From assembly GCF_016679925.1 (NCBI RefSeq), contig NZ_JAEQBW010000003.1, positions 467,330-531,329 on the forward strand: a stretch of 64,000 nucleotides of DNA. The letters run 5' to 3'. Made by a program: the position numbers and the translations under genes. The stretch comes from Marivirga aurantiaca. Lineage in GTDB: Bacteria; Bacteroidota; Bacteroidia; Cytophagales; Cyclobacteriaceae. Below the pieces are notes generated by a model. The model saw nothing but the letters and a program-made list of their open reading frames with translations. It searched no databases and had not been told where the DNA came from. Of this stretch, positions 54,501-62,248 are shown in pieces (the stretch's first letter is position 1; each line of letters opens with the position of its first letter).

Positions 54501-54679
54501 CCCTTCAACATGAAAAAGAGATGAAAATTATAAAACTGTACGATGCTACAGGTAAGTTACTTCAAAATTACTCCTGCAAGGGTAGAGAGGCTAACTTGAA
54601 CATTCAGCACTTACCCTCCGGGCTTTACTTTATTCAACTAGAAAATAGTATGGAATTGCACAGGATTTTGAAAAAATAA
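48551..54679 (+). CDS. Giant mosaic surface adhesin with T9SS type A sorting domain
   Basis: The 2042-aa product is exported by Sec (signal to about Q48) and then T9SS. In order: two Ig-like Big_5/SbsA modules (about 49-285); cadherin-like repeats (about 290-490); two more Big_5 (about 492-710); two cadherin-like (718-920); a PKD-like strand plus BspA/DUF285 repeats (about 920-1250, NVSNVISMSQMF, FNQDLSNW); and three cadherin-like (1258-1560; FDFETKSSYSIRVRT recurs). Big_2/MBG modules (about 1560-1725) and two SprB-type repeats (about 1810-1960) follow, with a C-terminal type A sorting domain (KIYPNPTLDIVTL, LPSGLYFIQL). Adhesion or matrix role inferred. Confidence 0.9.
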   Translation: MINHHRKDSSNSPSRKGRLGKKISATRKAVFSLCLILLMSFINTSLAQVNITGSTPGTTNVPVDQKVIRLDFDHALDVIYVNSDEVFLYNNAMTLVKGFIIEHQNGDNKSYFRMGGAQLLPNSTYHMAASNGLVFKTPGSQNVSYFPGNTSNFHSFTTGSDTADPSINTSTVNITPGEMKSVNGAGPFTILFDEVVNFAAGNIVFHALDANGVTKNVDINAGQVTITTDSETIPYTVLTIDPQEPLISNGIAEYYVSFPLATDLSGNSASLGDISRKFRVTSVYAGNSAPTNITLGNSTVVENNLVGANIGNFSTTDANVGDTHTYSLVSGEGDQDNANFTIDNNSLKAARSFDFEEKSSYSIRVRTSDGFPNGTFEKSFTINITNFDEAPTGITLSPNNLEDNNAVNAIIGSFSTVDEDNSDSYTYALVAGAGSTDNGSFNISGNNLRASVVFDYDIKNSFSIRVRVNDTGGGIFEQVFTINIVDYIAPPALVATSPTIDDTDVDATLSQVTLNFDRPVYQGTTGYLYVRDITNATLKKGFAHSSTGISGWGTNTLSFDVSDVTFVKGIEYEIFTNSDYFASTEGTLFRLESNIYRFTIDNTGPQIVSVTPAASSTGISVFTNVTIEFDEPVFTGAPAENLFTLKNTGTNEYTYINRDDAIYNGNQVTIPVTGSLDYNTLYWFYLTSGTFYDASGNSSAGSNISTTTTFTTEEKSNEAPTGIQISSNSIFELLAANTEVGQLTSTDPNAGDTHTYTLVSGVGSTDNASFNISGDQLRSSIMFDFETKESYSIRVRSTDQDGLFYERQFAVAIENANDAPHNLTLSSTSIDEGNAINAIIGTFSATDEDAGDTQFFDFTTGAGDDDNNNVFNIVGNELRASNTFDYETKSSYSILIAVFDASGDFDLQQFTISINDVVEVVQQPFITTWQTTTPSETITIPTTGIGYNYTVDWGDGTVENGFTGNAIHEYATAGTYTVSISGDFPRIYFANAGDKAKIMTIEQWGDIAWANMAHAFSGCNNLTYNATDQPDLSAVEYMSGMFKGALSFNGAIGDWDVSNVISMSQMFYYASSFNQDLSNWVVTNVQDMRYMFAEAENFNQDISNWNVINVTNMRNMFESSGFNQNISSWDVGKVQVMTAMFYNNSAFNQDISGWNVGVVEQMEIMFKDATSFNQDLSTWNVTAATNMVQMFSSAGLSMVNYDNTLAGWAAQTVQSGVTLGATGLEYCNGEAARNTLINTYGWTISGDSKACPNNAPTAIALSVASIDENNTVGDVIGQLSTTDADGSDAHTYSLVAGTGDSDNSSFTINGNDLEANEVFDFEIKSSYSIRVQSNDGNGGTFEETFTITINDVFENTAPTDISLSTSSIAENNSVGDLVATISTTDMDAGQSFTYSLANGAGDTDNSSFSISGSQLIAEVAFDFESKSSYNVRIKTNDGAGGSFTKSFIITVTDLDESGNTSPTDLQLTSSTIDENNAIGDIVGSFTTTDPDATDVHSYELVPGNGDTDNIRFTIDDDQLKANTVFDFETKSSYSIRVRTSDGNGGTHSKAFAITIINVEEKLDQIITFEPLTGKKYGDDEFELTATSNSGLAVTFSSSDETVASVSGSTVTIVGAGTTTIIASQSGDVDYHPAEAVEQSFSITKTSLSVTADDQNIIYGDDLPELTYTITGFVYSENESSLSSPVELSVSADVNSDAGEYVISASGAVADNYTFSYTNAILTINKANQSIHIAAVEDIDIDETTEVLLSATSSSGLPVSYEIVSGPATLNDNVLNLTGTGTVEVRALQEGNQNYNPAVATTTFRVVEDPCAGFVASAIVLQNPSCNGEVSGSFEINLDNGTAPFTYSYGGTVQDDGLFENVGLGEYEVIVTDINGCQATVNVSITEPESISISAEVTDNTSINGNGSISLTISGGTGDYSYDWSNGATTAIITDLEIGEYTVTVTDEAGCILTESFMIGGVTANAEKLGQQIKIYPNPTLDIVTLQHEKEMKIIKLYDATGKLLQNYSCKGREANLNIQHLPSGLYFIQLENSMELHRILKK

Positions 54680-54708
54680 ACAGACATAATAGTTATTAAA
54701 TAATTGAG

Positions 54709-55116
54709 ATGAAAAAGTTCACATACATATTTATAATGATAGCCTATATAAGCTACTCATGTAAAACTGAAGTCAATATCAACCCAATTGAAGAGGTTCA
54801 GCAGGAACTGCTGGAGTCTCTTCAAGGAACTTGGACAGTTGTTGAGACACGTAAAGACAATACACTTATCACTGATTTTAATGATTTTACCTTGACAATA
54901 TCCGGTAAAACCTATTCTACTGAAAATGGATCTCCGGTATGGCCCACAAATGGTATTTTTGATTTTAATAGTGTAGAGATTGAAAATGAATTTATACGTC
55001 AGGATGGAAGAATTTTTACAATGACTAAGAATAATGATGTATTAATGGTTTCTATTCTTTATGAGGAAAATAATGCAAGAGGAGAGTATGGGAGGTATGA
55101 GTTCATACTGGAATAA
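54709..55116 (+). CDS. Small lipocalin-like lipoprotein
   Basis: The 135-aa product has a lipoprotein signal (AYISYSC, Cys about 18), then a helical stretch and LLESLQGTWTVVETRKDN, the start of a lipocalin-like beta barrel. It lies 29 nt after the adhesin gene and is probably co-transcribed with it. Not close enough to the lipoprotein at 30522 to call a paralogue by eye. Function unknown. Confidence 0.75.
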   Translation: MKKFTYIFIMIAYISYSCKTEVNINPIEEVQQELLESLQGTWTVVETRKDNTLITDFNDFTLTISGKTYSTENGSPVWPTNGIFDFNSVEIENEFIRQDGRIFTMTKNNDVLMVSILYEENNARGEYGRYEFILE

Positions 55117-55236
55117 AGAAATCCATCAGACACAAGGTTTAGAAACTACTTTATCAGTAAATGATAATCAGCACTTTCTATTTTCAGCTGTTGATTTAAT
55201 GTAGCTGAAACAATCAACTTCCTTTGTTTTATATCA

Positions 55237-55270
55237 AAAGAGGGTAGCCTGAATAGGGCTCCCTCTTTTT
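55237..55270 (+). terminator. Intrinsic terminator after the adhesin/lipoprotein unit
   Basis: AAAGAGGG-T-AGCC-TGAATAG-GGCT-CCCTCTTT followed by T. 12 bp in two stems with one bulged T. Confidence 0.85.
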
Positions 55271-55327
55271 AGAGTATAATTGTGTATAAGCTTCATTGCA
55301 TCGAAAAAATGCCTTTAAAATTTAAGC

Positions 55328-55361
55328 CAAAAAAAAGCTGTTGGTGTCAACCAACAGCTTT
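55328..55361 (-). terminator. Intrinsic terminator downstream of clpX
   Basis: On the minus strand, AAAGCTGTTGGT-TGAC-ACCAACAGCTTT is a perfect 12-bp stem running into a run of T. It lies 82 nt past the clpX stop. Confidence 0.85.
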
Positions 55362-55442
55362 ACTAATATATCGTGGGTTAATAAATCCTAAAAATCCTAA
55401 AAACAACTTAGACACCTATACACCTAATTGCATCAATACTTT

Positions 55443-56687
55443 TTAAGCAACCCTCAAATTCTTGAATTTAGACTTTTCAAATTTTGATTTGGCATAATTG
55501 GCATCAATCACAAGTTTTCCTTCTTCATCATCTCCATCAAACTCGAACATAGCATCTGTCATAATTACCTCGCAGATAGATCGAAGACCACGGGCACCCA
55601 ATTTGAAATCAACAGCTTTTTCAACTATGTAGTCCAGAGCAGATTCTTTAATTGTCAAATCAATATGCTCCATTTCAAACAGCTTCTGATATTGTTTGAT
55701 TAGCGCATTCTTAGGTTCAGTTAAAATTAACTTAAGCGTTTCTTTGCTTAATGGATCTAAATGAGTCAATACAGGCAATCTACCTATTAATTCAGGAATC
55801 AAACCAAAGTTTTTCAAATCCTGAGCTGTGATATATTGTAATAAATTATCTTTATCAACCACTAACTCATCCTCTGCATCGGCATTCATGAAGCCTAGTG
55901 GTGTAGTATTTAGCCTTGAAGCAATGCTTCTGCTGATACCATCAAATGCACCTCCGCATATAAAAAGAATATTTTCAGTGTTAACATTGATCATCTTCTG
56001 ATCAGGATGTTTTCTGCCACCTTGAGGCGGTACGTTTACCGAAGTACCTTCCAGTAATTTCAACATTGCTTGTTGTACACCTTCTCCACTTACATCTCTT
56101 GTAATGGAAGGGTTATCAGATTTTCTGGCAATTTTATCCAGTTCATCAATATAAACAATTCCCCTTTCAGCAGCTTCCACATTATAATCAGCAGCTTGTA
56201 ACAATCTTGTGAGAATGCTTTCAACATCTTCACCAACGTAACCTGCTTCAGTTAAAACAGTTGCATCAGCAATGCAAAAGGGCACCTGAAGTACTTTGGC
56301 TAATGTTTTGGCCAAATAAGTTTTTCCGGTACCTGTTTCCCCAACCATAATGATATTTGATTTTTCAATCATCACATCATCGTTAGAGTTTTTCTGCATT
56401 AAGCGTTTATAATGGTTATAAACAGCTACAGACATTATTTTTTTAGCTTCATCCTGACCGACAACATACTGATCCAAGTGTTTTTTCATTTCAACCGGTC
56501 TGATCAGATTGAATTTCGGATTCTTTGAAGAGGTTTTTGTCTTCACTTCCTCCTGTAGGATTTGTTGTGCCTGAACAATACATTTATCACAAATATGTGC
56601 ATGTATGCCCGATATCATCAAATCCACGTCTTTCTTATTTCGTCCGCAAAACGAACACGTCACTTGTGCGTTGTCTTCTGCCATCAT
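55443..56687 (-). CDS. clpX: ATP-dependent Clp protease ATP-binding subunit ClpX
   Basis: The 414-aa AAA+ unfoldase feeds substrates to ClpP. N-terminal zinc-binding domain [11 protein letters not shown] ... CDKC, Walker [36 protein letters not shown] (pore loop region), Walker [21 protein letters not shown] (RKH loop), sensor-2 [10 protein letters not shown]. The ATG overlaps the clpP stop by 4 nt (ATGA); a second ATG follows at once. Confidence 0.97.
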   Translation of the reverse strand: MMAEDNAQVTCSFCGRNKKDVDLMISGIHAHICDKCIVQAQQILQEEVKTKTSSKNPKFNLIRPVEMKKHLDQYVVGQDEAKKIMSVAVYNHYKRLMQKNSNDDVMIEKSNIIMVGETGTGKTYLAKTLAKVLQVPFCIADATVLTEAGYVGEDVESILTRLLQAADYNVEAAERGIVYIDELDKIARKSDNPSITRDVSGEGVQQAMLKLLEGTSVNVPPQGGRKHPDQKMINVNTENILFICGGAFDGISRSIASRLNTTPLGFMNADAEDELVVDKDNLLQYITAQDLKNFGLIPELIGRLPVLTHLDPLSKETLKLILTEPKNALIKQYQKLFEMEHIDLTIKESALDYIVEKAVDFKLGARGLRSICEVIMTDAMFEFDGDDEEGKLVIDANYAKSKFEKSKFKNLRVA

Positions 56688-57352
56688 TTTCTCGCTAAAA
56701 CTTCATCAATCAATCCATATTCCTTAGCATCTTTGGCTATCAACCAGAAATCTCTGTCGGAATCTTTTTCTATCTGCTTATAGGTTTTACCGCTATGTTT
56801 TGATAGTATTTTATATAAATCTTCTTTCACAGCAAGCGTCTGCTTCAATGATATTTCCATATCAGATGCTTGTCCCTGCATACCACTCATTGGTTGGTGA
56901 ATCATGATTCTGGAATGCGGTAAGGCAGATCTTTTCTTTTCAGCACCACCGGCTAATAATACAGCTCCCATGCTGGCAGCCAATCCTGTACAAATGGTTC
57001 CCACATCAGGAGTGACATATTGCATGGTATCATATATGCCTAACCCAGCATAAACGGATCCACCAGGGCTGTTTATATATAAACTAATGTCTTTTTTGGC
57101 ATCTACTGACTGTAAAAACAACAACTGTGCAGTAATAATATTTGCAATATTGTCATCTACTTGCATACCTAGAAAGATAATTCTGTCCATTATTAATCTT
57201 GAAAAAACGTCTATTTCTCTGAAATTAGTAGGCCTTTCTTCAATAACGGAGCGTGTCATGTTCTCAACTTGTTGTACATATTGGTCAACGTGACTGCCTG
57301 GTATTCTTTCACCTTTTACAGCGAATTTTCTAAATTCCTCTTTATTAATCAT
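56684..57352 (-). CDS. clpP: ATP-dependent Clp protease proteolytic subunit
   Basis: The 222-aa self-compartmentalising serine protease has its nucleophile Ser in [15 protein letters not shown], His in [35 protein letters not shown], and Asp in the C-terminal DRDFWL region. Second gene of tig-clpP-clpX, a typical order in many bacteria. Confidence 0.97.
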   Translation of the reverse strand: MINKEEFRKFAVKGERIPGSHVDQYVQQVENMTRSVIEERPTNFREIDVFSRLIMDRIIFLGMQVDDNIANIITAQLLFLQSVDAKKDISLYINSPGGSVYAGLGIYDTMQYVTPDVGTICTGLAASMGAVLLAGGAEKKRSALPHSRIMIHQPMSGMQGQASDMEISLKQTLAVKEDLYKILSKHSGKTYKQIEKDSDRDFWLIAKDAKEYGLIDEVLARK

Positions 57353-57376
57353 TTAAATATCTTTAAGTATTACAAA

Positions 57377-57409
57377 ATTAAAAAAAAAGTCCTTTTTTAA
57401 AAGGACTTT
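57377..57409 (-). terminator. Intrinsic terminator downstream of tig
   Basis: On the minus strand, AAAGTCCTTTT-AA-AAAAGGACTTT runs into a T-run. It falls between tig and clpP, so it may partly insulate clpP-clpX from tig. Confidence 0.8.
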
Positions 57410-57432
57410 CATTATAACGATACTATTTATCT

Positions 57433-58773
57433 TTAGTTCTTCTCAACGGCCTTTTTGAAACCATCCAAATCAACTTTCTTTTCTTTTATGGTAATTAGCG
57501 ATTTTACATGGTCCATTACTTTAATATTGAGTAACTCCTCAAAAACTTTTCGATAGTTTTCGCCTTTCTCACCTTGTAAATAATTATTGGCAAAGTTGTC
57601 CAAATTCTCTTCCAACTGCTCTGACATGCCGTAAGCTCCAAATTGCTGCTTGATAAGATTTTTAGTGTGAGTCATAATATCTTCATGTTCCACTTTTAAA
57701 TCTTTATTATCAGCAGCAACTTTGTTTTTGATAAGATTCCAACGCAGATCTTTCGTATAAAGATCGTATTCTTTATCAATTTGCTCCTGGGTGATTTTAC
57801 CCTGATTGCTTAAGAGTAACCATTTTTTTAGAAATTCATCCGGTAAATCAATCTTTGTTTTTTCTACCAAAGTATTCTGAACATCACGATTTAATAAGTT
57901 TTCAGTTTCTCTGTTGTAGTTCTCAGAAATAGTTTCTTTAATTTTTTCATTAAATTCTTCTTCTGATTTAACAGCATCTTTACCAAATACTTTGTCAAAC
58001 AATTCTTGATTGATTTCAGCAGGCTTAGTCCTTTTTATATCAGTAACTTTAAAAACATATTCCCCATCAGGGTTGATAGAACCTGGTTCATTCTGGCCTA
58101 TAAATCTGGACTTTGCTTCTTCTGATTCAAATGCCTTAGCTACTTCAAGTTTTAACTCGGTATCCTTTTTAACGCCTGTATAATTCTTCTGAGCTTTTTT
58201 CTCTAAATCTTCTAAAGGTAAAATTACTCTTTCTTGTATCTCGCCATCTTCGGTACTCAATACACCTTCTAAAGTATCACCGGCAGCACTTTCCTCTACC
58301 GATTCAGTCTCACCGTATTGTTTTTTAAGGTTGTCAAAGGTCTCATTCATTGCCTTTTTATCTACCTCAATTACATACTTTTCAATTTTTAATTTGTCAT
58401 CAAGCTTTAGCTCAAACTCGTCAACAAGTCCTAAATCATATTCAAATTCAAATTCTTTTGGACTATCCCAATCAATAGCTTCAGCTTTTTCCTGGTTAGG
58501 TAGCGGTTCACCTAAAATTTGCAAATCATTTTCCTTTATATAATCATTTAATGATTTTGATAGTAATTGATTTATTTCCTCAACCAATATGCTTTTACCA
58601 TAAAGTTTCTTAATATAGGAGCTGGGTACTTTTCCCGGGCGGAAGCCTTTGATGTTGGCCTTTTTTCCATACTCTTTTATTTTTTGTTCAACATTAGGTT
58701 GATAATCAGCTTCGTTTATTATAATTTTAATAGAAGCGTTGGCGGAATCCTTTTTGTTGATTGTAATGTCCAA
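57433..58773 (-). CDS. tig: Trigger factor
   Basis: The 446-aa ribosome-associated chaperone has an N-terminal ribosome-binding domain (1-115) with the signature GFRPGKVPSSYIKKLYG, a middle region in the PPIase position (about 150-245) that is weakly conserved, and a helical C-terminal chaperone domain. TTG start at 58773 encodes MDITINKKD, the usual Bacteroidota start. It precedes clpP-clpX on the same strand. Confidence 0.93.
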   Translation of the reverse strand: MDITINKKDSANASIKIIINEADYQPNVEQKIKEYGKKANIKGFRPGKVPSSYIKKLYGKSILVEEINQLLSKSLNDYIKENDLQILGEPLPNQEKAEAIDWDSPKEFEFEYDLGLVDEFELKLDDKLKIEKYVIEVDKKAMNETFDNLKKQYGETESVEESAAGDTLEGVLSTEDGEIQERVILPLEDLEKKAQKNYTGVKKDTELKLEVAKAFESEEAKSRFIGQNEPGSINPDGEYVFKVTDIKRTKPAEINQELFDKVFGKDAVKSEEEFNEKIKETISENYNRETENLLNRDVQNTLVEKTKIDLPDEFLKKWLLLSNQGKITQEQIDKEYDLYTKDLRWNLIKNKVAADNKDLKVEHEDIMTHTKNLIKQQFGAYGMSEQLEENLDNFANNYLQGEKGENYRKVFEELLNIKVMDHVKSLITIKEKKVDLDGFKKAVEKN

Positions 58774-58803
58774 AATTGTTCTGTTTTAGATGTTGTGTAA
58801 TAT

Positions 58804-58848
58804 GAAAAAACCCTCAATTTAGGTATATTTATACGAAAATTAAGGGTT
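58804..58848 (-). terminator. Intrinsic terminator after tRNA-Leu(TAG)
   Basis: On the minus strand, AACCCTTAATTT pairs with AAATTGAGGGTT (12 bp, one T-G) followed by TTTTTT, between the tRNA and tig. Confidence 0.8.
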
Positions 58849-58858
58849 GATTTTTGTG

Positions 58859-58940
58859 TGCGGATGAAGGGACTCGAACCCCCATGCCGTAAAGCGCTAG
58901 ATCCTAAGTCTAGTGCGTCTACCAATTTCGCCACATCCGC
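58859..58940 (-). tRNA. tRNA-Leu(TAG)
   Basis: Minus-strand class II tRNA of 82 nt. Acceptor GCGGATG/CATCCGC, anticodon stem CTAGA/TCTAG around loop CTTAGGA (anticodon TAG), long variable arm, T-arm GGGGGTTCGAGTCCC, discriminator A. Confidence 0.95.
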
Positions 58941-59042
58941 TTTTGTAAAATTGAAGTGCAAATGTAATAATAATAATTTTCATTGCAAATTGAGATTGAT
59001 AATTTTTATCGTTTATTTTGTTTTAAGAATAAGATTGAATTT

Positions 59043-61253
59043 ATGCTAAATATAGATGTTGAAGAAGAACGTAAAGTAATTCTTCGCGAATACAGAAAGT
59101 TACTCAAGAAAGCTAAGCCATTTTTAAAAGATGGTGATGCCAAATTGATTAAGAAAGCTTTTTTGACTTCCCTTGAAGCTCATAAAGATATGCGAAGAAA
59201 GTCTGGGGAGCCCTATATTTTGCATCCTATCGCAGTGGCAACCATTGCAGTTGAAGAAATAGGATTAGGTACTACCTCAATTATTGCTGCTTTATTGCAT
59301 GATGTTGTTGAAGATACAGACTGGGAAATGGAGGATATCGAAAGGGAGTTTGGAATGAAAGTAGCTCCTATTATAGATGGTCTCACCAAGATTTCAGGTG
59401 TTTTCGAGTATGGTACATCCCAACAAGCGGAAAATTTTAGAAAGATGTTGTTGACACTTTCTAAAGATGTAAGGGTAATCCTGATTAAACTGGCAGACAG
59501 GTTGCATAACATGCGTACACTTGAAAGCATGCCTCGTAACAAACAATTAAAGATTACCTCTGAAACCATTTACTTGTATGCTCCTTTAGCCCACCGTCTT
59601 GGCCTGTATGCTATCAAGTCCGAATTGGAAGATTTACACCTTAAATACACTGAAAATGAGGTTTATAGGGATATAGCGGCTAAAATAAACGAGACACGGG
59701 CAGCCAGGCAAAAATTCATCAGGAATTTTATTGGCCCTGTTGAAGGCGAATTAGATAAACTAAAATGGCCTTACAACATAAAAGGAAGACCAAAATCAAT
59801 TTATTCTATTTGGAATAAAATGAAAAAGCAGAACATTCCTTTTGAAGAAGTTTATGATCTTTTTGCCATTCGTATAATAGTGGATGCCCCCGTAGAGAAT
59901 GAAAAAGCAGCATGTTGGGAGGTTTATTCTATTGTTACAGATTTTTATAAGCCAAACCCTGACCGCCTGCGCGATTGGATATCCACCCCTAAAGCCAATG
60001 GATATGAATCATTGCATACTACGGTAATGAGTGAAAAAGGACAATGGGTAGAAGTACAAATTCGCACCAAAAGAATGGATGATATTGCTGAAAAAGGCTA
60101 TGCAGCTCATTGGAAATACAAGGATAGTTATACTAACCCCGAACAAACACGGCTTGAACAATGGATTTCCCGGGTACGTGAAATGCTTGAATCCAATGAT
60201 ACCAGCGCCATTGAGTTTGTCGATGATTTCCGTTCTAACCTTTTTTCAGATGAGGTATTTGTTTTTACACCTAAAGGTGATCTTAAAACATTGCCCAATA
60301 GATCTACAGCTCTGGATTTTGCTTTCGATATCCACACAGAAGTAGGGGCTAAATGTCTGGGTGCAAAAGTGAACCAGAAATTAGTGCCTCTTAATTATGA
60401 GTTAAAAAATGGTGATCAGGTAGAGATACTTACTTCTAACAAACAAAAGCCAAGTAAAGATTGGCTACGCTTTGTAGTTAGCTCCAAGGCTAAGTCCAAA
60501 ATTAAAGATCTCCTCAAGGAAGATAAGAAAATGGCGGCCTTAGAGGGGAAAGAGATAGTATTCAGGAAATTAAAACAAATGAAAATTGATCCTCGTGATG
60601 AGGTGATTAACAAGATTAGAGCCTATTTTGATGAAAAAACCCCATTGGATTTATATTATGGCATTGCTACCGGAAAACATGATGCGAAACTTATCAAGCG
60701 CTTTCAGGAAGAAGTACTCAAGGAAAAAGACAATAGCAATCACCGAATCCAATCATTAAATGATGCAAATTCTTTTGAACGGGAACTGAAAAAAGTCAAA
60801 GGTCAGGATATGCTACTGATAGGAGAAGACCTTGATGTAGTAGATTATAAAATTGCCGCATGTTGTAATCCTATCCCTGGTGATGAAGTTTTTGGTTTCG
60901 TTACCGTAAATGAAGGAATAAAAATTCATCGAACATCTTGTCCTAATGCACCTGAACTTTTATCCAATCATGGAAACAGGGTGATAAAAGCCAGATGGAC
61001 TTCCCAGCAGGAAATTGCATTTTTGGCAGGCTTGCAAATTATTGGAACTGACAGGGTGGGTCTCATCAGCGATGTAACACAAATTATTTCAAGTGAATTG
61101 AAAGTAAACATGCAATCCATTTCTGTAGATACTAAAGACGGAATTTTTGAAGGTAAAATTCACTTATTTGTGCAGAGTACTAAGCATTTAGATAAATTGA
61201 TAGACAAATTAAAGGCAGTTCGAGGGATTGTTAAGGTGAATCGTTACGATTAA
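59043..61253 (+). CDS. Bifunctional (p)ppGpp synthetase/hydrolase, RelA/SpoT family
   Basis: Long RSH enzyme making and degrading the stringent-response alarmone. The N-terminal HD hydrolase keeps its metal motif (HPIAVATIAVEE, LLHDVVEDTDW), so hydrolysis is likely. The synthetase domain has RPKSIYSIWNKMKK, YDLFAIRIIVD, DWISTPKANGYESLHTTV and VEVQIRTKRMDDIAEKGYAA. TGS (FVFTPKGDLKTLP) and a C-terminal ACT domain (LAGLQIIGTDRVGLISDVTQ) follow. I start at ATG 59043 (MLNIDVEEERK); the ATG at 58983 adds 20 residues without family support. 736 aa. Confidence 0.95.
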   Translation: MLNIDVEEERKVILREYRKLLKKAKPFLKDGDAKLIKKAFLTSLEAHKDMRRKSGEPYILHPIAVATIAVEEIGLGTTSIIAALLHDVVEDTDWEMEDIEREFGMKVAPIIDGLTKISGVFEYGTSQQAENFRKMLLTLSKDVRVILIKLADRLHNMRTLESMPRNKQLKITSETIYLYAPLAHRLGLYAIKSELEDLHLKYTENEVYRDIAAKINETRAARQKFIRNFIGPVEGELDKLKWPYNIKGRPKSIYSIWNKMKKQNIPFEEVYDLFAIRIIVDAPVENEKAACWEVYSIVTDFYKPNPDRLRDWISTPKANGYESLHTTVMSEKGQWVEVQIRTKRMDDIAEKGYAAHWKYKDSYTNPEQTRLEQWISRVREMLESNDTSAIEFVDDFRSNLFSDEVFVFTPKGDLKTLPNRSTALDFAFDIHTEVGAKCLGAKVNQKLVPLNYELKNGDQVEILTSNKQKPSKDWLRFVVSSKAKSKIKDLLKEDKKMAALEGKEIVFRKLKQMKIDPRDEVINKIRAYFDEKTPLDLYYGIATGKHDAKLIKRFQEEVLKEKDNSNHRIQSLNDANSFERELKKVKGQDMLLIGEDLDVVDYKIAACCNPIPGDEVFGFVTVNEGIKIHRTSCPNAPELLSNHGNRVIKARWTSQQEIAFLAGLQIIGTDRVGLISDVTQIISSELKVNMQSISVDTKDGIFEGKIHLFVQSTKHLDKLIDKLKAVRGIVKVNRYD

Positions 61254-61296
61254 CATCTAATTTTCTATATTTGCGATCAAGAATGGGAGGATTAGT

Positions 61297-61764
61297 ATGG
61301 TACTGAATGAAAAGGTTTTTAAAGAAGTAAAACAAATATTTACAGCATATCTGGAAAACAAGGGGTTGAGAAAAACACCTGAAAGATATGCTATACTGGA
61401 AGAAATCTATTCGCGTACAGGTCATTTTGATGTAGAATCCCTGTATATAAGCATGAAGAATAAAAATTACAGGGTCAGCAGGGCTACTGTATATAATACA
61501 TTGGATTTGCTGGTGGAATGTGACTTGGTAAGTAAACATCAGTTTGGCCGTAATTTGGCTCAATACGAAAAATCTTATGGATACAAACAACATGATCATG
61601 TGATCTGCGCAGAATGTCACAAGGTTGTGGAATTCTGCGATCCCAGAATTCAAAACATTAAAACAATGGTGGGGGATTTACTGAATTTCAAAATCATGCA
61701 TCATTCCCTAAACTTATATGGCATTTGTGGAGATTGCCAAGCCAAATTAAAATCTGAATCTTAA
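61297..61764 (+). CDS. fur: Fur family metalloregulator
   Basis: The 155-aa DNA-binding repressor, normally Fe(II)-dependent, has a winged helix (about 20-85) with [20 protein letters not shown] and [18 protein letters not shown]. The C-terminal dimer/metal domain has [20 protein letters not shown] and the second CxxC in YGICGDCQ. It could also be a Zur or PerR subtype. Located 43 nt after the RSH gene; its stop overlaps the STAS gene by one base (TAATG). Confidence 0.9.
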   Translation: MVLNEKVFKEVKQIFTAYLENKGLRKTPERYAILEEIYSRTGHFDVESLYISMKNKNYRVSRATVYNTLDLLVECDLVSKHQFGRNLAQYEKSYGYKQHDHVICAECHKVVEFCDPRIQNIKTMVGDLLNFKIMHHSLNLYGICGDCQAKLKSES

Positions 61765-62102
61765 TGAAGTACGAAAAAGAAATTATTGATAATATTCTAT
61801 TATTAAAACTCTCAGGAGACCTTATCGGGGAAAATAACGGCCCCGGCTTAGTAGAAGTTTTAAATGAGCATATTAATAAAGGTGTATATAAATGCATCAT
61901 TGACATGTCAGAGGTACGCTATATGAATAGTAGTGGAATTGGGGTTTTAATTACTATTTTAACTAAACTACGTAACAAAAATGGGGAAGTGGTTTTGCTG
62001 CAGCCATCTGATCAAGTGAAAAAACTACTCATCATTACTAAATTAAATAATATCTTCTCGTTTTTTGAATCGAAAGAAGAAGCGGTTCAAAACCTGAAGT
62101 AG
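61764..62102 (+). CDS. STAS-domain anti-sigma factor antagonist
   Basis: The 112-aa SpoIIAA/RsbV-like STAS fold has LLLKLSGDLIGENNGPGL, VYKCIIDMSEVRYMNSSGIG (phosphorylatable serine in NSSG) and VLITILTKLRNKNGEVVLLQ. In partner-switching systems the phosphorylated form is reactivated by a SpoIIE-type phosphatase. One such phosphatase is encoded at 10501-14088, but the pairing is speculation. Translationally coupled to fur. Confidence 0.87.
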   Translation: MKYEKEIIDNILLLKLSGDLIGENNGPGLVEVLNEHINKGVYKCIIDMSEVRYMNSSGIGVLITILTKLRNKNGEVVLLQPSDQVKKLLIITKLNNIFSFFESKEEAVQNLK

Positions 62103-62131
62103 TGAAATGAACTAACTCTTTATAAGATGTT

Positions 62132-62163
62132 TGAGACTTCGGTAAACAAATGTCTCATTTTAC
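62132..62163 (+). terminator. Weak hairpin downstream of the STAS gene
   Basis: TGAGAC (62132-62137) and GTCTCA (62152-62157) form a 6-bp stem with a 14-nt loop followed by TTTTA. A possible modest terminator for the RSH-fur-STAS unit. Confidence 0.45.
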
Positions 62164-62248
62164 TTGAAAATGAAATTAATACTAATTCATAACAAAAGCT
62201 TATTTAAAATCAAATAGGCTTATCTACAACTATTTTTATTGAATCAAC

